A DNA stretch of 64,000 bases from Tetrapisispora phaffii CBS 4417 (Eukaryota > Ascomycota > Saccharomycetes > Saccharomycetales > Saccharomycetaceae): positions 310,001 through 374,000 of the forward strand of contig NC_016520.1 in NCBI RefSeq assembly GCF_000236905.1. The letters run 5' to 3'. The notes below the pieces were generated by a model. The model made no database searches. It was not told the origin of the DNA and saw nothing but the letters and a program-made list of their open reading frames with translations. Positions 22,301 to 30,598 of this stretch are shown in pieces. Every line of letters begins with the position of its first letter. The stretch's first letter is position 1. A program made the translations under genes and the position numbers.

Positions 22301-24316
22301 ATAAAAATTAGAGGATACCTAGTAGGGAATACCCACTCTCTATTTTCTTTCTCAAAAAACATCTGACCCCCTCTTCTCTGCAAGTGTTCCCAAATTATAA
22401 AAACAAGAAATACAGGCATGATGATGACAATAGGGGGGGAAGTTACGCAGGAAATGTTCCAGCAAATTCAAATGTAGAGTACGTAAACAATGCTCGAACG
22501 ACATAAAAATAGAATTTCTTTCTAAATATAGAAAAGATATGGATTATATTTGCGATTTTAATTAAAGATGGAAACAAATTGGGAAAAAAACATGAAATAC
22601 GACAATGAATTCACCCTCAACCCACACACGATTCTCCCTACCAGGAGATACCAAGAGAACGAAGCGAGCCAGTAAAAGTAATATAACTTTGCATATGATA
22701 TTCCTACGTTATTTTGTTATGTCACGGGAATGTCAATCGCACACAAATTCTAACACGAGGCCGATGAAAATTAATTTTACAAAGAATGTATGAAATACCC
22801 GCAGAATGCAGCAAGAGTTAAGAGTTAAAAAGTGCAAAACAACAACAATAAACAGCTCACTAGCGCCAACTGATATTGTAAACGTTTTAATGCTTGCTTT
22901 TCTCCTGGGTACAATATTGTATGACTACAACAATCTGAGAAACTCTCGGTGATAAAAAAAAGAACGAAAATTTTCATAATAGTTATACTAATAACCTTTA
23001 ATGTGTCTATCATAGGTTAGTAAAGCAATCCGTCTCTACTAAATTTTACAGAACTTACTTTGCAACCACCGACATGTTACCAGTCAGCCGTCAACCGTCA
23101 ACCGTCATTTGACATTATGACATTGCATCTGAACAAAGTCAAGCAAAATTTACACATAACTTTCTTTCAGTCGCTTCTGTTTGTCCTCTTGGGCTTTCAC
23201 TGTCCAAGTCAAGAACTTCCTGTTTTTTTTGTTCACATATGCTTTCTTCACGCTCGTGTTTCCACGTGATTTCAAAGACTGCATCATCGGTGCATGTACT
23301 TCGACTTCTTGGTAGTGCATCTTAATATAATTTGGTTTTTTTTGCACATCCGAAAAAATCGTATGACACAAAGAAACTTCTGGACAATAAATAAAATCAA
23401 AAACTACTGCTTTTGGTTTTTTCCCGCTTTTTCATTCTTATTAGCTTGCGCTTGTTTTTCTTTTCTTTTCTTTTGGCTTCTCAATTCGGTAATACAAAAT
23501 ACGAAATTTTTCGTTATCTTTTCTTCCCTGCATGTAAGTTAGTCGCACAGCTACAGAGTCGACACGACTCGGCTCGACACGACTCGACGCTCGCTAGGCA
23601 CTTTTAAAATTTATTGTTATCATTATTACTCTGTCAGTTAATGAAAGTCACATAAACAAGATAACATTGTCTTACTTTTTTTCTTCTGTATCCTCTCTTG
23701 AAAATATTGTGACCCCGCTGTTTTCTACGCGGATCTTTTCATTCTCCTCGACCTCTTTTTGTCGCTTTTAACAAGAACCAGCACAGAAACAACAAAAACA
23801 AATAATAACAAAACAAATAAACAAATAAAACTGACAAAAATCGTCCGGTCAATTTCATGTTTTATCTTATTTCTGCAGTCGTTTTTACGCTACATGACGT
23901 GATTCACAAATTTTGCGAGCATGTGTCTGTGTATCTGTGTCAATTTTTCTTTCTGCTGGCTATTTAGTACCTCTGTTCAACTGTTGTATTTTTTTTTAAA
24001 TTTCTTTCTTCTCCATGAATTTCACCGGCTTTTTGTCAGTTTATTTTTATCACTTTTTTACACAGCAGAATAGATTATCAGATATGCACTCTTTTTATTT
24101 TTCTCTCTTTTTCTTTTTATGAGATTGAAAAAAAATAATTGAAATATAACAAATAAATTTGTATATAAGGCGAGGTATTATTTTAACTTGTTCTTTTATT
24201 TCAATTCTAATCTTCCTATTAAATATTCTTGTACTTTTTTTTTTATTTTCTTGTTATAACATATACCCTAAGAAAAAAATCTTCTGCCACTCGCTTTAAA
24301 TTCAATTAAATTAACA
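19348..24316. other. 4.97-kb interval without a convincing gene (HOG1-CCW12)
   Basis: The largest gene-free stretch in the window, between divergent HOG1 and CCW12. All open frames are short, and several start at non-ATG codons. The first half (19.35-21 kb) is plain AT-rich DNA. From about 21 kb, GC rises and sites typical of regulated yeast promoters appear. These are stress-response elements at 22257-22261 (AGGGG), 22368-22372 (CCCCT) and 22432-22436 (AGGGG), and CACGTG at 23263-23268. Long T/C-rich tracts lie at 23450-24130. YCF1 and the dubious genes of this place in S. cerevisiae are absent. A noncoding RNA or small lineage-specific gene cannot be excluded. Confidence 0.6.
24162..24169 (+). 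promoter_or_regulatory. CCW12 TATA box
   Basis: TATATAAG, 148 bp before the CCW12 ATG, preceded by T-rich tracts. This arrangement is typical of very strongly transcribed yeast genes. It is assigned by position and consensus only. Confidence 0.6.
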
Positions 24317-24712
24317 ATGCAATTTTCCACTGTCGCTTCTTTTGCCGCCGTCGCCGCCGTTGCCACCGCCGCTTCTAACTCCACTGACGCTAACGTCACC
24401 ACTGAATACGTTTCTGACAACCAAACTACCTTGGTCACCATCACTTCTTGTGAAGACCACGCTTGTTCCGAAACTGTTTCCACTGCTTTAGTTTCCACTG
24501 CTACTGTCACTGAAAACGGTGTTGTCACTGAATACACTACCTGGTGTCCACTTTCTTCTGAAGAAGCTGCTCCAGCTACCGTCGCTCCACATTCTGTCGC
24601 CGCTAACTCTACTTCCACCACCCACGCTGTCTCTTCTTACGAAGGTGCTGCTGTCAAGGCTTTACCAGCCGGTGCCGCTTTATTAGCCGGTGCTGCTGCT
24701 TTATTATTATAA
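24317..24712 (+). CDS. CCW12: CCW12-type GPI cell-wall mannoprotein
   Basis: A 131-aa secreted structural wall protein (S. cerevisiae Ccw12 is 133 aa, YLR110C; CCW22/YDR134C is its WGD twin). The signal peptide is MQFSTVASFAAVAAVATAAS. N-glycosylation sequons occur at N21, N26 and N35 and again in the Ser/Thr-rich second half. The motif TTEYVSDNQTTLVTITSC with its paired Cys is characteristic. The C-terminus, ALPAGAALLAGAAALLL, is a GPI signal. Codons are heavily biased to C- and T-ending optimal forms (GCC, GTC, ACC), making it the most GC-rich coding DNA in the window. This indicates extreme expression. Confidence 0.95.
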   Translation: MQFSTVASFAAVAAVATAASNSTDANVTTEYVSDNQTTLVTITSCEDHACSETVSTALVSTATVTENGVVTEYTTWCPLSSEEAAPATVAPHSVAANSTSTTHAVSSYEGAAVKALPAGAALLAGAAALLL

Positions 24713-25366
24713 GCATATTGAAATATTTAGAATTCATTTTTTTATTTGCAAAAACAAATTTTAATCTTTAATATACCATAATAATATACTTGGAGGCGTT
24801 ATAAATTCATAAAAACAAAAAATTAATAGACTTTTATGTTTGAAGTTAATGATTTGATTTTTTTATAAATAAGTAAATAAATTCTGTTTTATAAAAATAT
24901 AAATTATCATTAATATAATAATTGTTTATTAAGTGTTAAAAACATTAAGTGTTTGATTGTATTTTTTGATCACTGCAGTTACAAGAATCAATCGATCATC
25001 AGTTACATAGTGTAGTTAACATGTCTATCGCTGAAGTTCGTTCTTTTCATTCATCTTCAAATGGTTACTTACATCTATTCCCCTTATCGCCCAAAGACAA
25101 TGCTTTCTGAAGCTTACTATATATATGACATTACAATAATGTAATGTGCTGTCACTACTTTTTAACATCCCTTGAATTCTTGTTTTTACTACTTAAAATA
25201 AGGCAAAAATAATTCCGTTCCCGGGAGAGGTTCGAACCGAAAACCTCTGGCTTGTCCTTTTCACAAGGTGTTTTCAATCTACCATGAGTTACAAAGTTCT
25301 TGATTAATGAAAATACATTCAACTAGTTTTAATATATCAATATAGCTTCATTAATATGATATATAT
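24713..25366. other. CCW12 3' flank and U6 downstream region
   Basis: About 650 bp of AT-rich DNA between CCW12 and the U6 terminator. The only element I recognise is the U6 B block at 25229-25238. No protein gene is visible. Confidence 0.55.
25229..25238 (-). promoter_or_regulatory. Extragenic B block of the U6 gene (TFIIIC site)
   Basis: GGTTCGAACC, matching the RNA polymerase III B-block core GGTTCGA. It starts about 244 nt downstream of the U6 5' end on the same strand. The S. cerevisiae SNR6 gene has its B block at roughly +235, outside the transcript. Spacing and sequence therefore identify this as the TFIIIC anchor of U6, not as part of a tRNA gene. Confidence 0.88.
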
Positions 25367-25373
25367 AAAAAAA
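25367..25373 (-). terminator. RNA polymerase III terminator of U6
   Basis: A run of seven T's on the minus strand at the U6 3' end. Four or more T's suffice for Pol III termination in yeast. Confidence 0.85.
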
Positions 25374-25481
25374 CTTATTAAATCTCTTTGTAAAACGGTT
25401 CATCCTTATGCAGGGGAACTGCTGATCATCTCTGTATTGTTTCAAATTGACCAAATGTCCACGAAGGGTTACTTCGCGAAC
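25370..25481 (-). ncRNA. SNR6: U6 spliceosomal snRNA
   Basis: Catalytic core RNA of the spliceosome, transcribed by RNA polymerase III. From the 5' end GTTCGCGAAGTAACCC at 25481, the sequence matches the S. cerevisiae U6 I know over about 103 nt, then differs only in the last few bases before the T-run. The invariant ACAGAGA box (25429-25435) and the following GATCAGC are intact, as are the 3' stem-loop sequence and the GAACCG/ACAAAGAGA tail. A 112-nt transcript ends in the T-run. A TATA-like element (ATATAACC on the minus strand, about 25503-25510) sits 22-29 bp upstream. Location near the YLR110C and YLR105C orthologs agrees with SNR6 on chromosome XII. Confidence 0.98.
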
Positions 25482-25767
25482 ATATTGTTTCTTAAAAAAT
25501 ATGGTTATATCAGACAGATCTGATCACGTGAGTGTAATTTGGATTAATAATATTTATCAATCAGTTAGCAATTTCCTTTAATTAATTATTTGAATAATTT
25601 ATTAGTTGATTAATTTATTAATAATCAATTCAATAATGACAACCTATATAACCATTCTAGCTGCATCTTTCAACTTGTCTTTATTCATATACACTCTCTC
25701 GATAAAATTTGATACACGTATCTATTGGAGCACAGAGAAGTGAATTGATTTTAATCAATTATATATA
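25482..25767. promoter_or_regulatory. Divergent promoter U6 / F-box gene with CACGTG
   Basis: 286 bp. ATCACGTGA at 25523-25531 is a Cbf1-type site, about 42 bp upstream of the U6 start and 237 bp upstream of the F-box ATG. The rest is very AT-rich. Confidence 0.5.
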
Positions 25768-27366
25768 ATGCTGGATAAATTACCTGATGAATTATTTTCA
25801 AGGGTAAGCGAGTTTTTAACTCAACGGGATAAGATCTCACTCTCGTATGTTTCCAAAGCCGTCTACGACAAGATCCTTTCTTCAATTTATCAAAATTTAT
25901 ATTTAAATGAAAGACCATACTACCCGACTGATTTAGACCCACTTCTTGGTTCTTCGAAATGGTCTTATTTAGCATACTCTTTAGATCGAGATTTGAAAAC
26001 AAAAAATCTTCTATGCATGGAAAAATTCAAGATTCTAATAGAATCATTAGATAATAATAAAATAAAACTGGCTCCTCTAATTCGAAATATTCATTGTAAT
26101 TGGAATTTAGATGATACTTTAATGAAACAGTTTATTAATTTACTAATACTATATTGTAACAATTTACAAAGTTTTGATAATTATATTAAAGATTACATCA
26201 CTTATTCACTTATAGAAAAAAAAACAACCTTAAAGACATTAACATTAACCCCACCATCAAAATTACCTGATGTTAGCATGGCCACTGAACAATACTATAA
26301 TAAGTTATATAAAATGATAGAACCATTGGATTGGAATAGAATAGAAACGTTGACTATTCATGTAAATGCATGCACTTTCTTCGAGAAAAGAGATAAACCA
26401 TTGAAAATAAAATCTTTATGTTTAAATTTGAGACCTGATACACATAACACACAACCTATAGATTTTATCAATCCCACTCATTACTATGATATATTCGATA
26501 TTGATGCATTAGAAGAACTAGAAATTTTATCATGGTACAATAATAACGACTCGGATTTAGATTTATATGAAATGTGGCAATTAAATGACTTTCTGAGATT
26601 TAAAAACATTAAAGAATTAATTTTATCTTCCCTATTCGCTAAGGAACCATTCATAACGAAGTGCATAAAAAATTTTAATAACTTAGAAACACTAAAATTA
26701 GATTATATGTTCGATGCTCCAATGTCGAAAACGTTTTTGGATACCATGGGCATGTCAGCATGCAAAGATAAAATTAAATACATTGATATAAAATTTGAAC
26801 CATTGGATACTGCATTATTATTTATCGAACAAGATGAGATATCAGAATTTAAAATCAATGTCGTCTGTAAATGTGATGATTGTAATGAAACTTTACACAA
26901 CGTCATTTTAAAGAAATATTTTCCTTCTCAAGACTCCTTTACCATTAGTGATTTTAGTGATGTTGAAGATAAAAACTTTTTACTTCAAATGTTTAAACTA
27001 TATCCTATCATTCCATATTGTCATATACTTGGAGAATATCCTCCAATTGCATTTAACGCAGCATCATTATCTGAGCATGCCAAGAAGGTTAATTCATTAT
27101 TGAAATATAATCCAAGTGATAATACCTCAATCAGTGAAGAGGACATTATTAAGTTATATCATGCACACACGCATTCATTGAAGAAAACATTCGACTATTT
27201 TCTTCAAAAATTCAGTAACTTACAATATTTAGTATTAAATGATATGCCTACAAAAATCATTCGGGTTGATGAGCATCAAAGATGTAATGTTCCAATTTTC
27301 CATCATTTCAATTATAAGAGTAATCAAATATATGAGTTAGTTAATGCCGAATCACTATTTAGCTAA
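25768..27366 (+). CDS. F-box protein (YDR131C-like)
   Basis: A 532-aa protein opening directly with an F-box: MLDKLPDELFSRVSEFLTQR, then DKISLSYVSKAVYDKILSSIYQ (about residues 1-45). The F-box would bind Skp1 and make it a substrate adaptor of an SCF ubiquitin ligase. The remainder has spaced leucine-rich segments (TLTIHVNA, LEELEILSWY, IKELILSSLFA, NLETLKLDYMF) suggesting irregular leucine-rich repeats as the substrate surface. A CxCxxC motif (VVCKCDDCNE, about 369-378) is present. Position and strand fit S. cerevisiae YDR131C (556 aa), an F-box protein with poorly defined substrates. I assign orthology by order plus domain plan. Confidence 0.85.
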   Translation: MLDKLPDELFSRVSEFLTQRDKISLSYVSKAVYDKILSSIYQNLYLNERPYYPTDLDPLLGSSKWSYLAYSLDRDLKTKNLLCMEKFKILIESLDNNKIKLAPLIRNIHCNWNLDDTLMKQFINLLILYCNNLQSFDNYIKDYITYSLIEKKTTLKTLTLTPPSKLPDVSMATEQYYNKLYKMIEPLDWNRIETLTIHVNACTFFEKRDKPLKIKSLCLNLRPDTHNTQPIDFINPTHYYDIFDIDALEELEILSWYNNNDSDLDLYEMWQLNDFLRFKNIKELILSSLFAKEPFITKCIKNFNNLETLKLDYMFDAPMSKTFLDTMGMSACKDKIKYIDIKFEPLDTALLFIEQDEISEFKINVVCKCDDCNETLHNVILKKYFPSQDSFTISDFSDVEDKNFLLQMFKLYPIIPYCHILGEYPPIAFNAASLSEHAKKVNSLLKYNPSDNTSISEEDIIKLYHAHTHSLKKTFDYFLQKFSNLQYLVLNDMPTKIIRVDEHQRCNVPIFHHFNYKSNQIYELVNAESLFS

Positions 27367-27912
27367 AATATTACGGTTCCTTTGATCAATTACATTATAA
27401 TTGGATATACCGAATATCATATATCAGCACATACATAAATTATATAAACATAGTCATACTATCATAATACTAAATCAATTTAATAAAACTGTCATCGTAT
27501 AAACCCTAATCATATTTTTTTTACATGAATATATTTTTATGGTAGTTCGTCAAAATTGTTATTGAAATGCGCTTTAATTGTATTTTAATAAAAATTTGAA
27601 AATTTTTTCTATATAAGACTGAACAATATCAGCCTATGCCCTTTATTGAATTCAGTTACTTTATGGTTAAAATATAGTTCATTGCATTTCTCATGCAAAA
27701 GTGAACAATGAAGCTACGATTAAACTTATTAAGTGAATCACTTCATTAAAAAGAAAGTTCGATAGTGCTCAAAACAACTATCTGTAATGTGTATAATATA
27801 TGATAATTACAGAGTTAATATTGGCAGTCTTATACTAGAAAGTGTACGAATTAATTTGACAATAACATCTGTATTATTAATATAATATTTCATAAAAAAT
27901 ATGGTTATTAAG
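27367..27912. other. Intergenic region between F-box gene and snoRNA
   Basis: About 546 bp of AT-rich DNA. It must contain the F-box gene 3' end and the snoRNA promoter. I see no coding sequence. Confidence 0.5.
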
Positions 27913-28011
27913 TTTGATTTTTATGATGATTCTTTTTTTGTTGCTCGAAGATCGAGATCGATGTGAGCACATGATTTCTCAATAGACTACAACGGTATCT
28001 GATACATCAAA
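27913..28011 (+). ncRNA. SNR79: Box C/D snoRNA, snR79-like
   Basis: Box C is ATGATGA at 27923-27929 and box D is CTGA at 27999-28002. They are flanked by a terminal stem, TTTGAT (27913-27918) with ATCAAA (28006-28011). The guide next to box D, AGACTACAACGGTAT (27984-27998), pairs with 18S rRNA at AUACCGUCGUAGUCU for 15 positions with one A-C mismatch. The fifth base upstream of box D faces the second C of AUACC, which corresponds to C1007 in S. cerevisiae, the target of snR79. SNR79 sits on chromosome XII next to SEN2 in S. cerevisiae, and here the element lies directly upstream of SEN2. An internal C'-like ATGATTT is at 27971-27977. Exact ends are inferred. Confidence 0.85.
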
Positions 28012-28326
28012 TTCTTCTTTCCATTGTTTACTTCTTGTATATTTCTTAATTACTTAGTTTAAAATTTAACAATATCTATATAATAAACATGATACTGGAG
28101 CATTTTTCAGTTTGCAGTCATCGATATTCTTGGTTAATTTATTTTTCAAGTATATATATTACAGTTTTGTATAATCATTTTGCTTGTACTAAAATTTAAT
28201 TAGCGATGAGCTTGGTATCAAAAAGTTTAAATAATAAAAGGATAGTTATACAATTATCAACAAAGTAAAAAGAAACTACCAAGGGCAACGTAAGATCAGC
28301 AATAGTATACCTATAATGAAATAGAA
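28012..28326. other. SEN2 upstream region
   Basis: 315 bp between the snoRNA and SEN2. It is AT-rich, and no factor site is recognised. Confidence 0.5.
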
Positions 28327-29439
28327 ATGGCAAAGGGAAAACCAAATAATAAACGCTATAAATATCCGTTACCAATTCATCCAATAGACTCGTTACCACA
28401 ACTATTTCCTCATAATCCAATTTCATGGGCATATTGGGTATATTGTTATTATAAAAGTGTAAATTACTTAGAGTTTAGAATCCCAATAGAAATTGTTGGT
28501 AGTAGATATCCTCATATTTTGGTTAAAGATGTTAGAGGAATGGAGTATTTATGGAGAAATGGTTTTTTTGGTACTGGACAATTGTCACGTAGTGAACCTA
28601 CCTGGTTAGAACGTACTAGTAAAAGAATTAACAATGTGATCAATAAAGGTGATCCTAATTTGAGTTTGGAAAAAATTACACAAATTAGAAGAGCTCAAAG
28701 AGCTCATTTTAAGAAACAAAGAAAAGCAATGGACGACAACTTATTGGAGATGCGAAAGAATGGTTGCACAAAAGAAGAAGAGAATAGATACATAACAGAA
28801 CAACGTGAACATCTTAGAGAATTAAGAGATGTGCAACTATCTGATAGTTTAGGTCCAAGTGATCAAAATACTGATTTGATAGTCAAATTCGAAGATGATG
28901 AAATCATAAACGATCAAAATGAAATTATTAATCTTGAATCGTTAGAATTATTACCTGTGGAGGCTATATTTTTAACATATGCATTACCGGTCTTGGATAC
29001 TAAGTTAGAAGACTTGTTTAATATTCTTCTTAGAAAATCACAAGACAATGAAGCGTATTCATATAATAACATAGAGAATATAGTAAAACAGTATCTTATA
29101 TACCACCATTACCGATCAAGAGGATGGAGTGTAAGATCAGGGATTAAATTTGGCTGTGAATATTTACTGTATAAAAGAGGACCACCATTTCAACATGCTC
29201 AGTTTTGTGTAATGTCTTTAGGATATGAGGAATCAAAACCTTACGAATGGTACTCCAGTTTATCTCGTGTAACAAGTAACGCCAAAAAGAGTTTAATTCT
29301 TTGCTACATTGAAACTTTGAAAAACGAAGATGAAATAATAAAATTATGGAATAAACAGGACTATACAAGCGTCTTCTCAAGTTATAGAATTTCTGAAGTT
29401 GTTTACAATAGATGGATGCCGGGAAAGAATAGAGATTAA
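28327..29439 (+). CDS. SEN2: SEN2, catalytic subunit of tRNA splicing endonuclease
   Basis: 370 aa (S. cerevisiae Sen2, YLR105C, is 377 aa). It cuts the 5' splice site of intron-containing tRNAs in a heterotetramer with Sen15, Sen34 and Sen54, on the mitochondrial surface in yeast. The C-terminal endonuclease domain has the catalytic triad: Y282 and H290 in YLLYKRGPPFQHAQF and K321 in SNAKKSLILCYIE, with spacing equal to Y289/H297/K328 of S. cerevisiae. The middle region (about 95-170) is a charged helix. No membrane span is obvious. The gene is downstream of the snR79-like RNA on the same strand. Confidence 0.96.
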   Translation: MAKGKPNNKRYKYPLPIHPIDSLPQLFPHNPISWAYWVYCYYKSVNYLEFRIPIEIVGSRYPHILVKDVRGMEYLWRNGFFGTGQLSRSEPTWLERTSKRINNVINKGDPNLSLEKITQIRRAQRAHFKKQRKAMDDNLLEMRKNGCTKEEENRYITEQREHLRELRDVQLSDSLGPSDQNTDLIVKFEDDEIINDQNEIINLESLELLPVEAIFLTYALPVLDTKLEDLFNILLRKSQDNEAYSYNNIENIVKQYLIYHHYRSRGWSVRSGIKFGCEYLLYKRGPPFQHAQFCVMSLGYEESKPYEWYSSLSRVTSNAKKSLILCYIETLKNEDEIIKLWNKQDYTSVFSSYRISEVVYNRWMPGKNRD

Positions 29440-30598
29440 TAACCGTCCAGAGGAAATAAATAGATAATTCTGTGAACAATTTCATGATACATTAATATCA
29501 CAATAGATGTTTGAATAGGTTATGCAGCATTGAATTCCATTTAAGCATATGACCATGCATTTACTACAGGTCAAGTAAATAACACATTAATATCTGTAAC
29601 CATCTTTCAGGTAATTAAACTGAACAAAAGAAAATCATTATACTTGAATTAAGAGAATGAGAATGTTATATAAAATCAAAAATCACAGTAGAAAAGCCAT
29701 GTTTAAAAATACGTATTGTCTTCGTATTAACAATCGCAATAAAATAATCGTTGTAACTGTATCAGCATTCTCCAAAAGAACAATAAAAAATCACAATTTA
29801 ACACAAATTATTGCAACGAGATCCTAGTACTAATATGATATAAATATTATACGGTATCTATGTGCCTATATATAATATTCTCCGGTTAAGGATATCAAAT
29901 AAAATTCCGTATTATGTTTGCTTCAAACATGTTGCAGAAAGTTGATATGCTAACTTTCAAGATGGAGACTTATTCCTCCATATACCACAAGACATCTTAT
30001 CTCACCATTACAATGTTGCAATTACTTTATAGCTTGTGCATTTTTACCAATATTTAATGTCATTCCATGTAATAGTTCTTTTTGATGCAATTATTAACTT
30101 GATCCAGATTCTTACATTTTAGGATACATAAAGGCTTAAAATTGTCCTTTTGCGCCTACCTATTTGGTAGGCGTTTTTCCAAATTTAAACAATTTCCATC
30201 TATTTCTACGCTGTTTTCACTGTCAAAATTCTTGAAATTTGATAATTTCCCAACATTATCTAAAAAATTGGAAAAAGAACAAAAAAATAAAATGACAAAA
30301 TGAACAATTTAGAAAACCCACTTAACAAAATAATAATACAGATTTATTAATCTACAAGTATCAATGGATTAAAGAAATAATTAATTTATATATAGACATG
30401 ACATGAAGAATTGACTATATTCTACTTATAATTTAAGTTGTGAATTTATTGTACTTGTTCCTGTTAAAGTTTAAAATTGTCTTCAATTTTTGAACTACTT
30501 TTCAGCATATCGAACATCCCCCTTAACCTAAGATACTTAAGTAAAACCTTTTGAAGTGCAAAAAGGGTGATATTTTTCATATTAATTTCTATTGAAAC
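29440..30598. other. SEN2-SAC6 intergenic region
   Basis: 1.16 kb without a protein gene. It is AT-rich apart from a perfect hairpin followed by five T's at 30153-30178, described separately. The proximal 150 bp should be the SAC6 promoter. Confidence 0.5.
30153..30178 (+). other. Hairpin plus T-run, terminator-like
   Basis: Perfect 8-bp inverted repeat CGCCTACC / GGTAGGCG with a 5-nt loop (TATTT), followed at once by TTTTT. It resembles an intrinsic or Pol III-style end, but no RNA gene is recognised upstream. Function unknown. Confidence 0.6.

Noticed and set aside
23150..23320. 56-codon ATG open frame on the minus strand, Lys-rich
   Set aside because: Its lysines come from A-tracts opposite the CCW12 promoter T-tracts. 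No domain, signal or known counterpart at this place.
25217..25292. tRNA-like stretch on the minus strand with a perfect GGTTCGAACC box
   Set aside because: Acceptor and T stems do not pair and the anticodon loop lacks U33. Its position downstream of U6 explains the box as the SNR6 B block.
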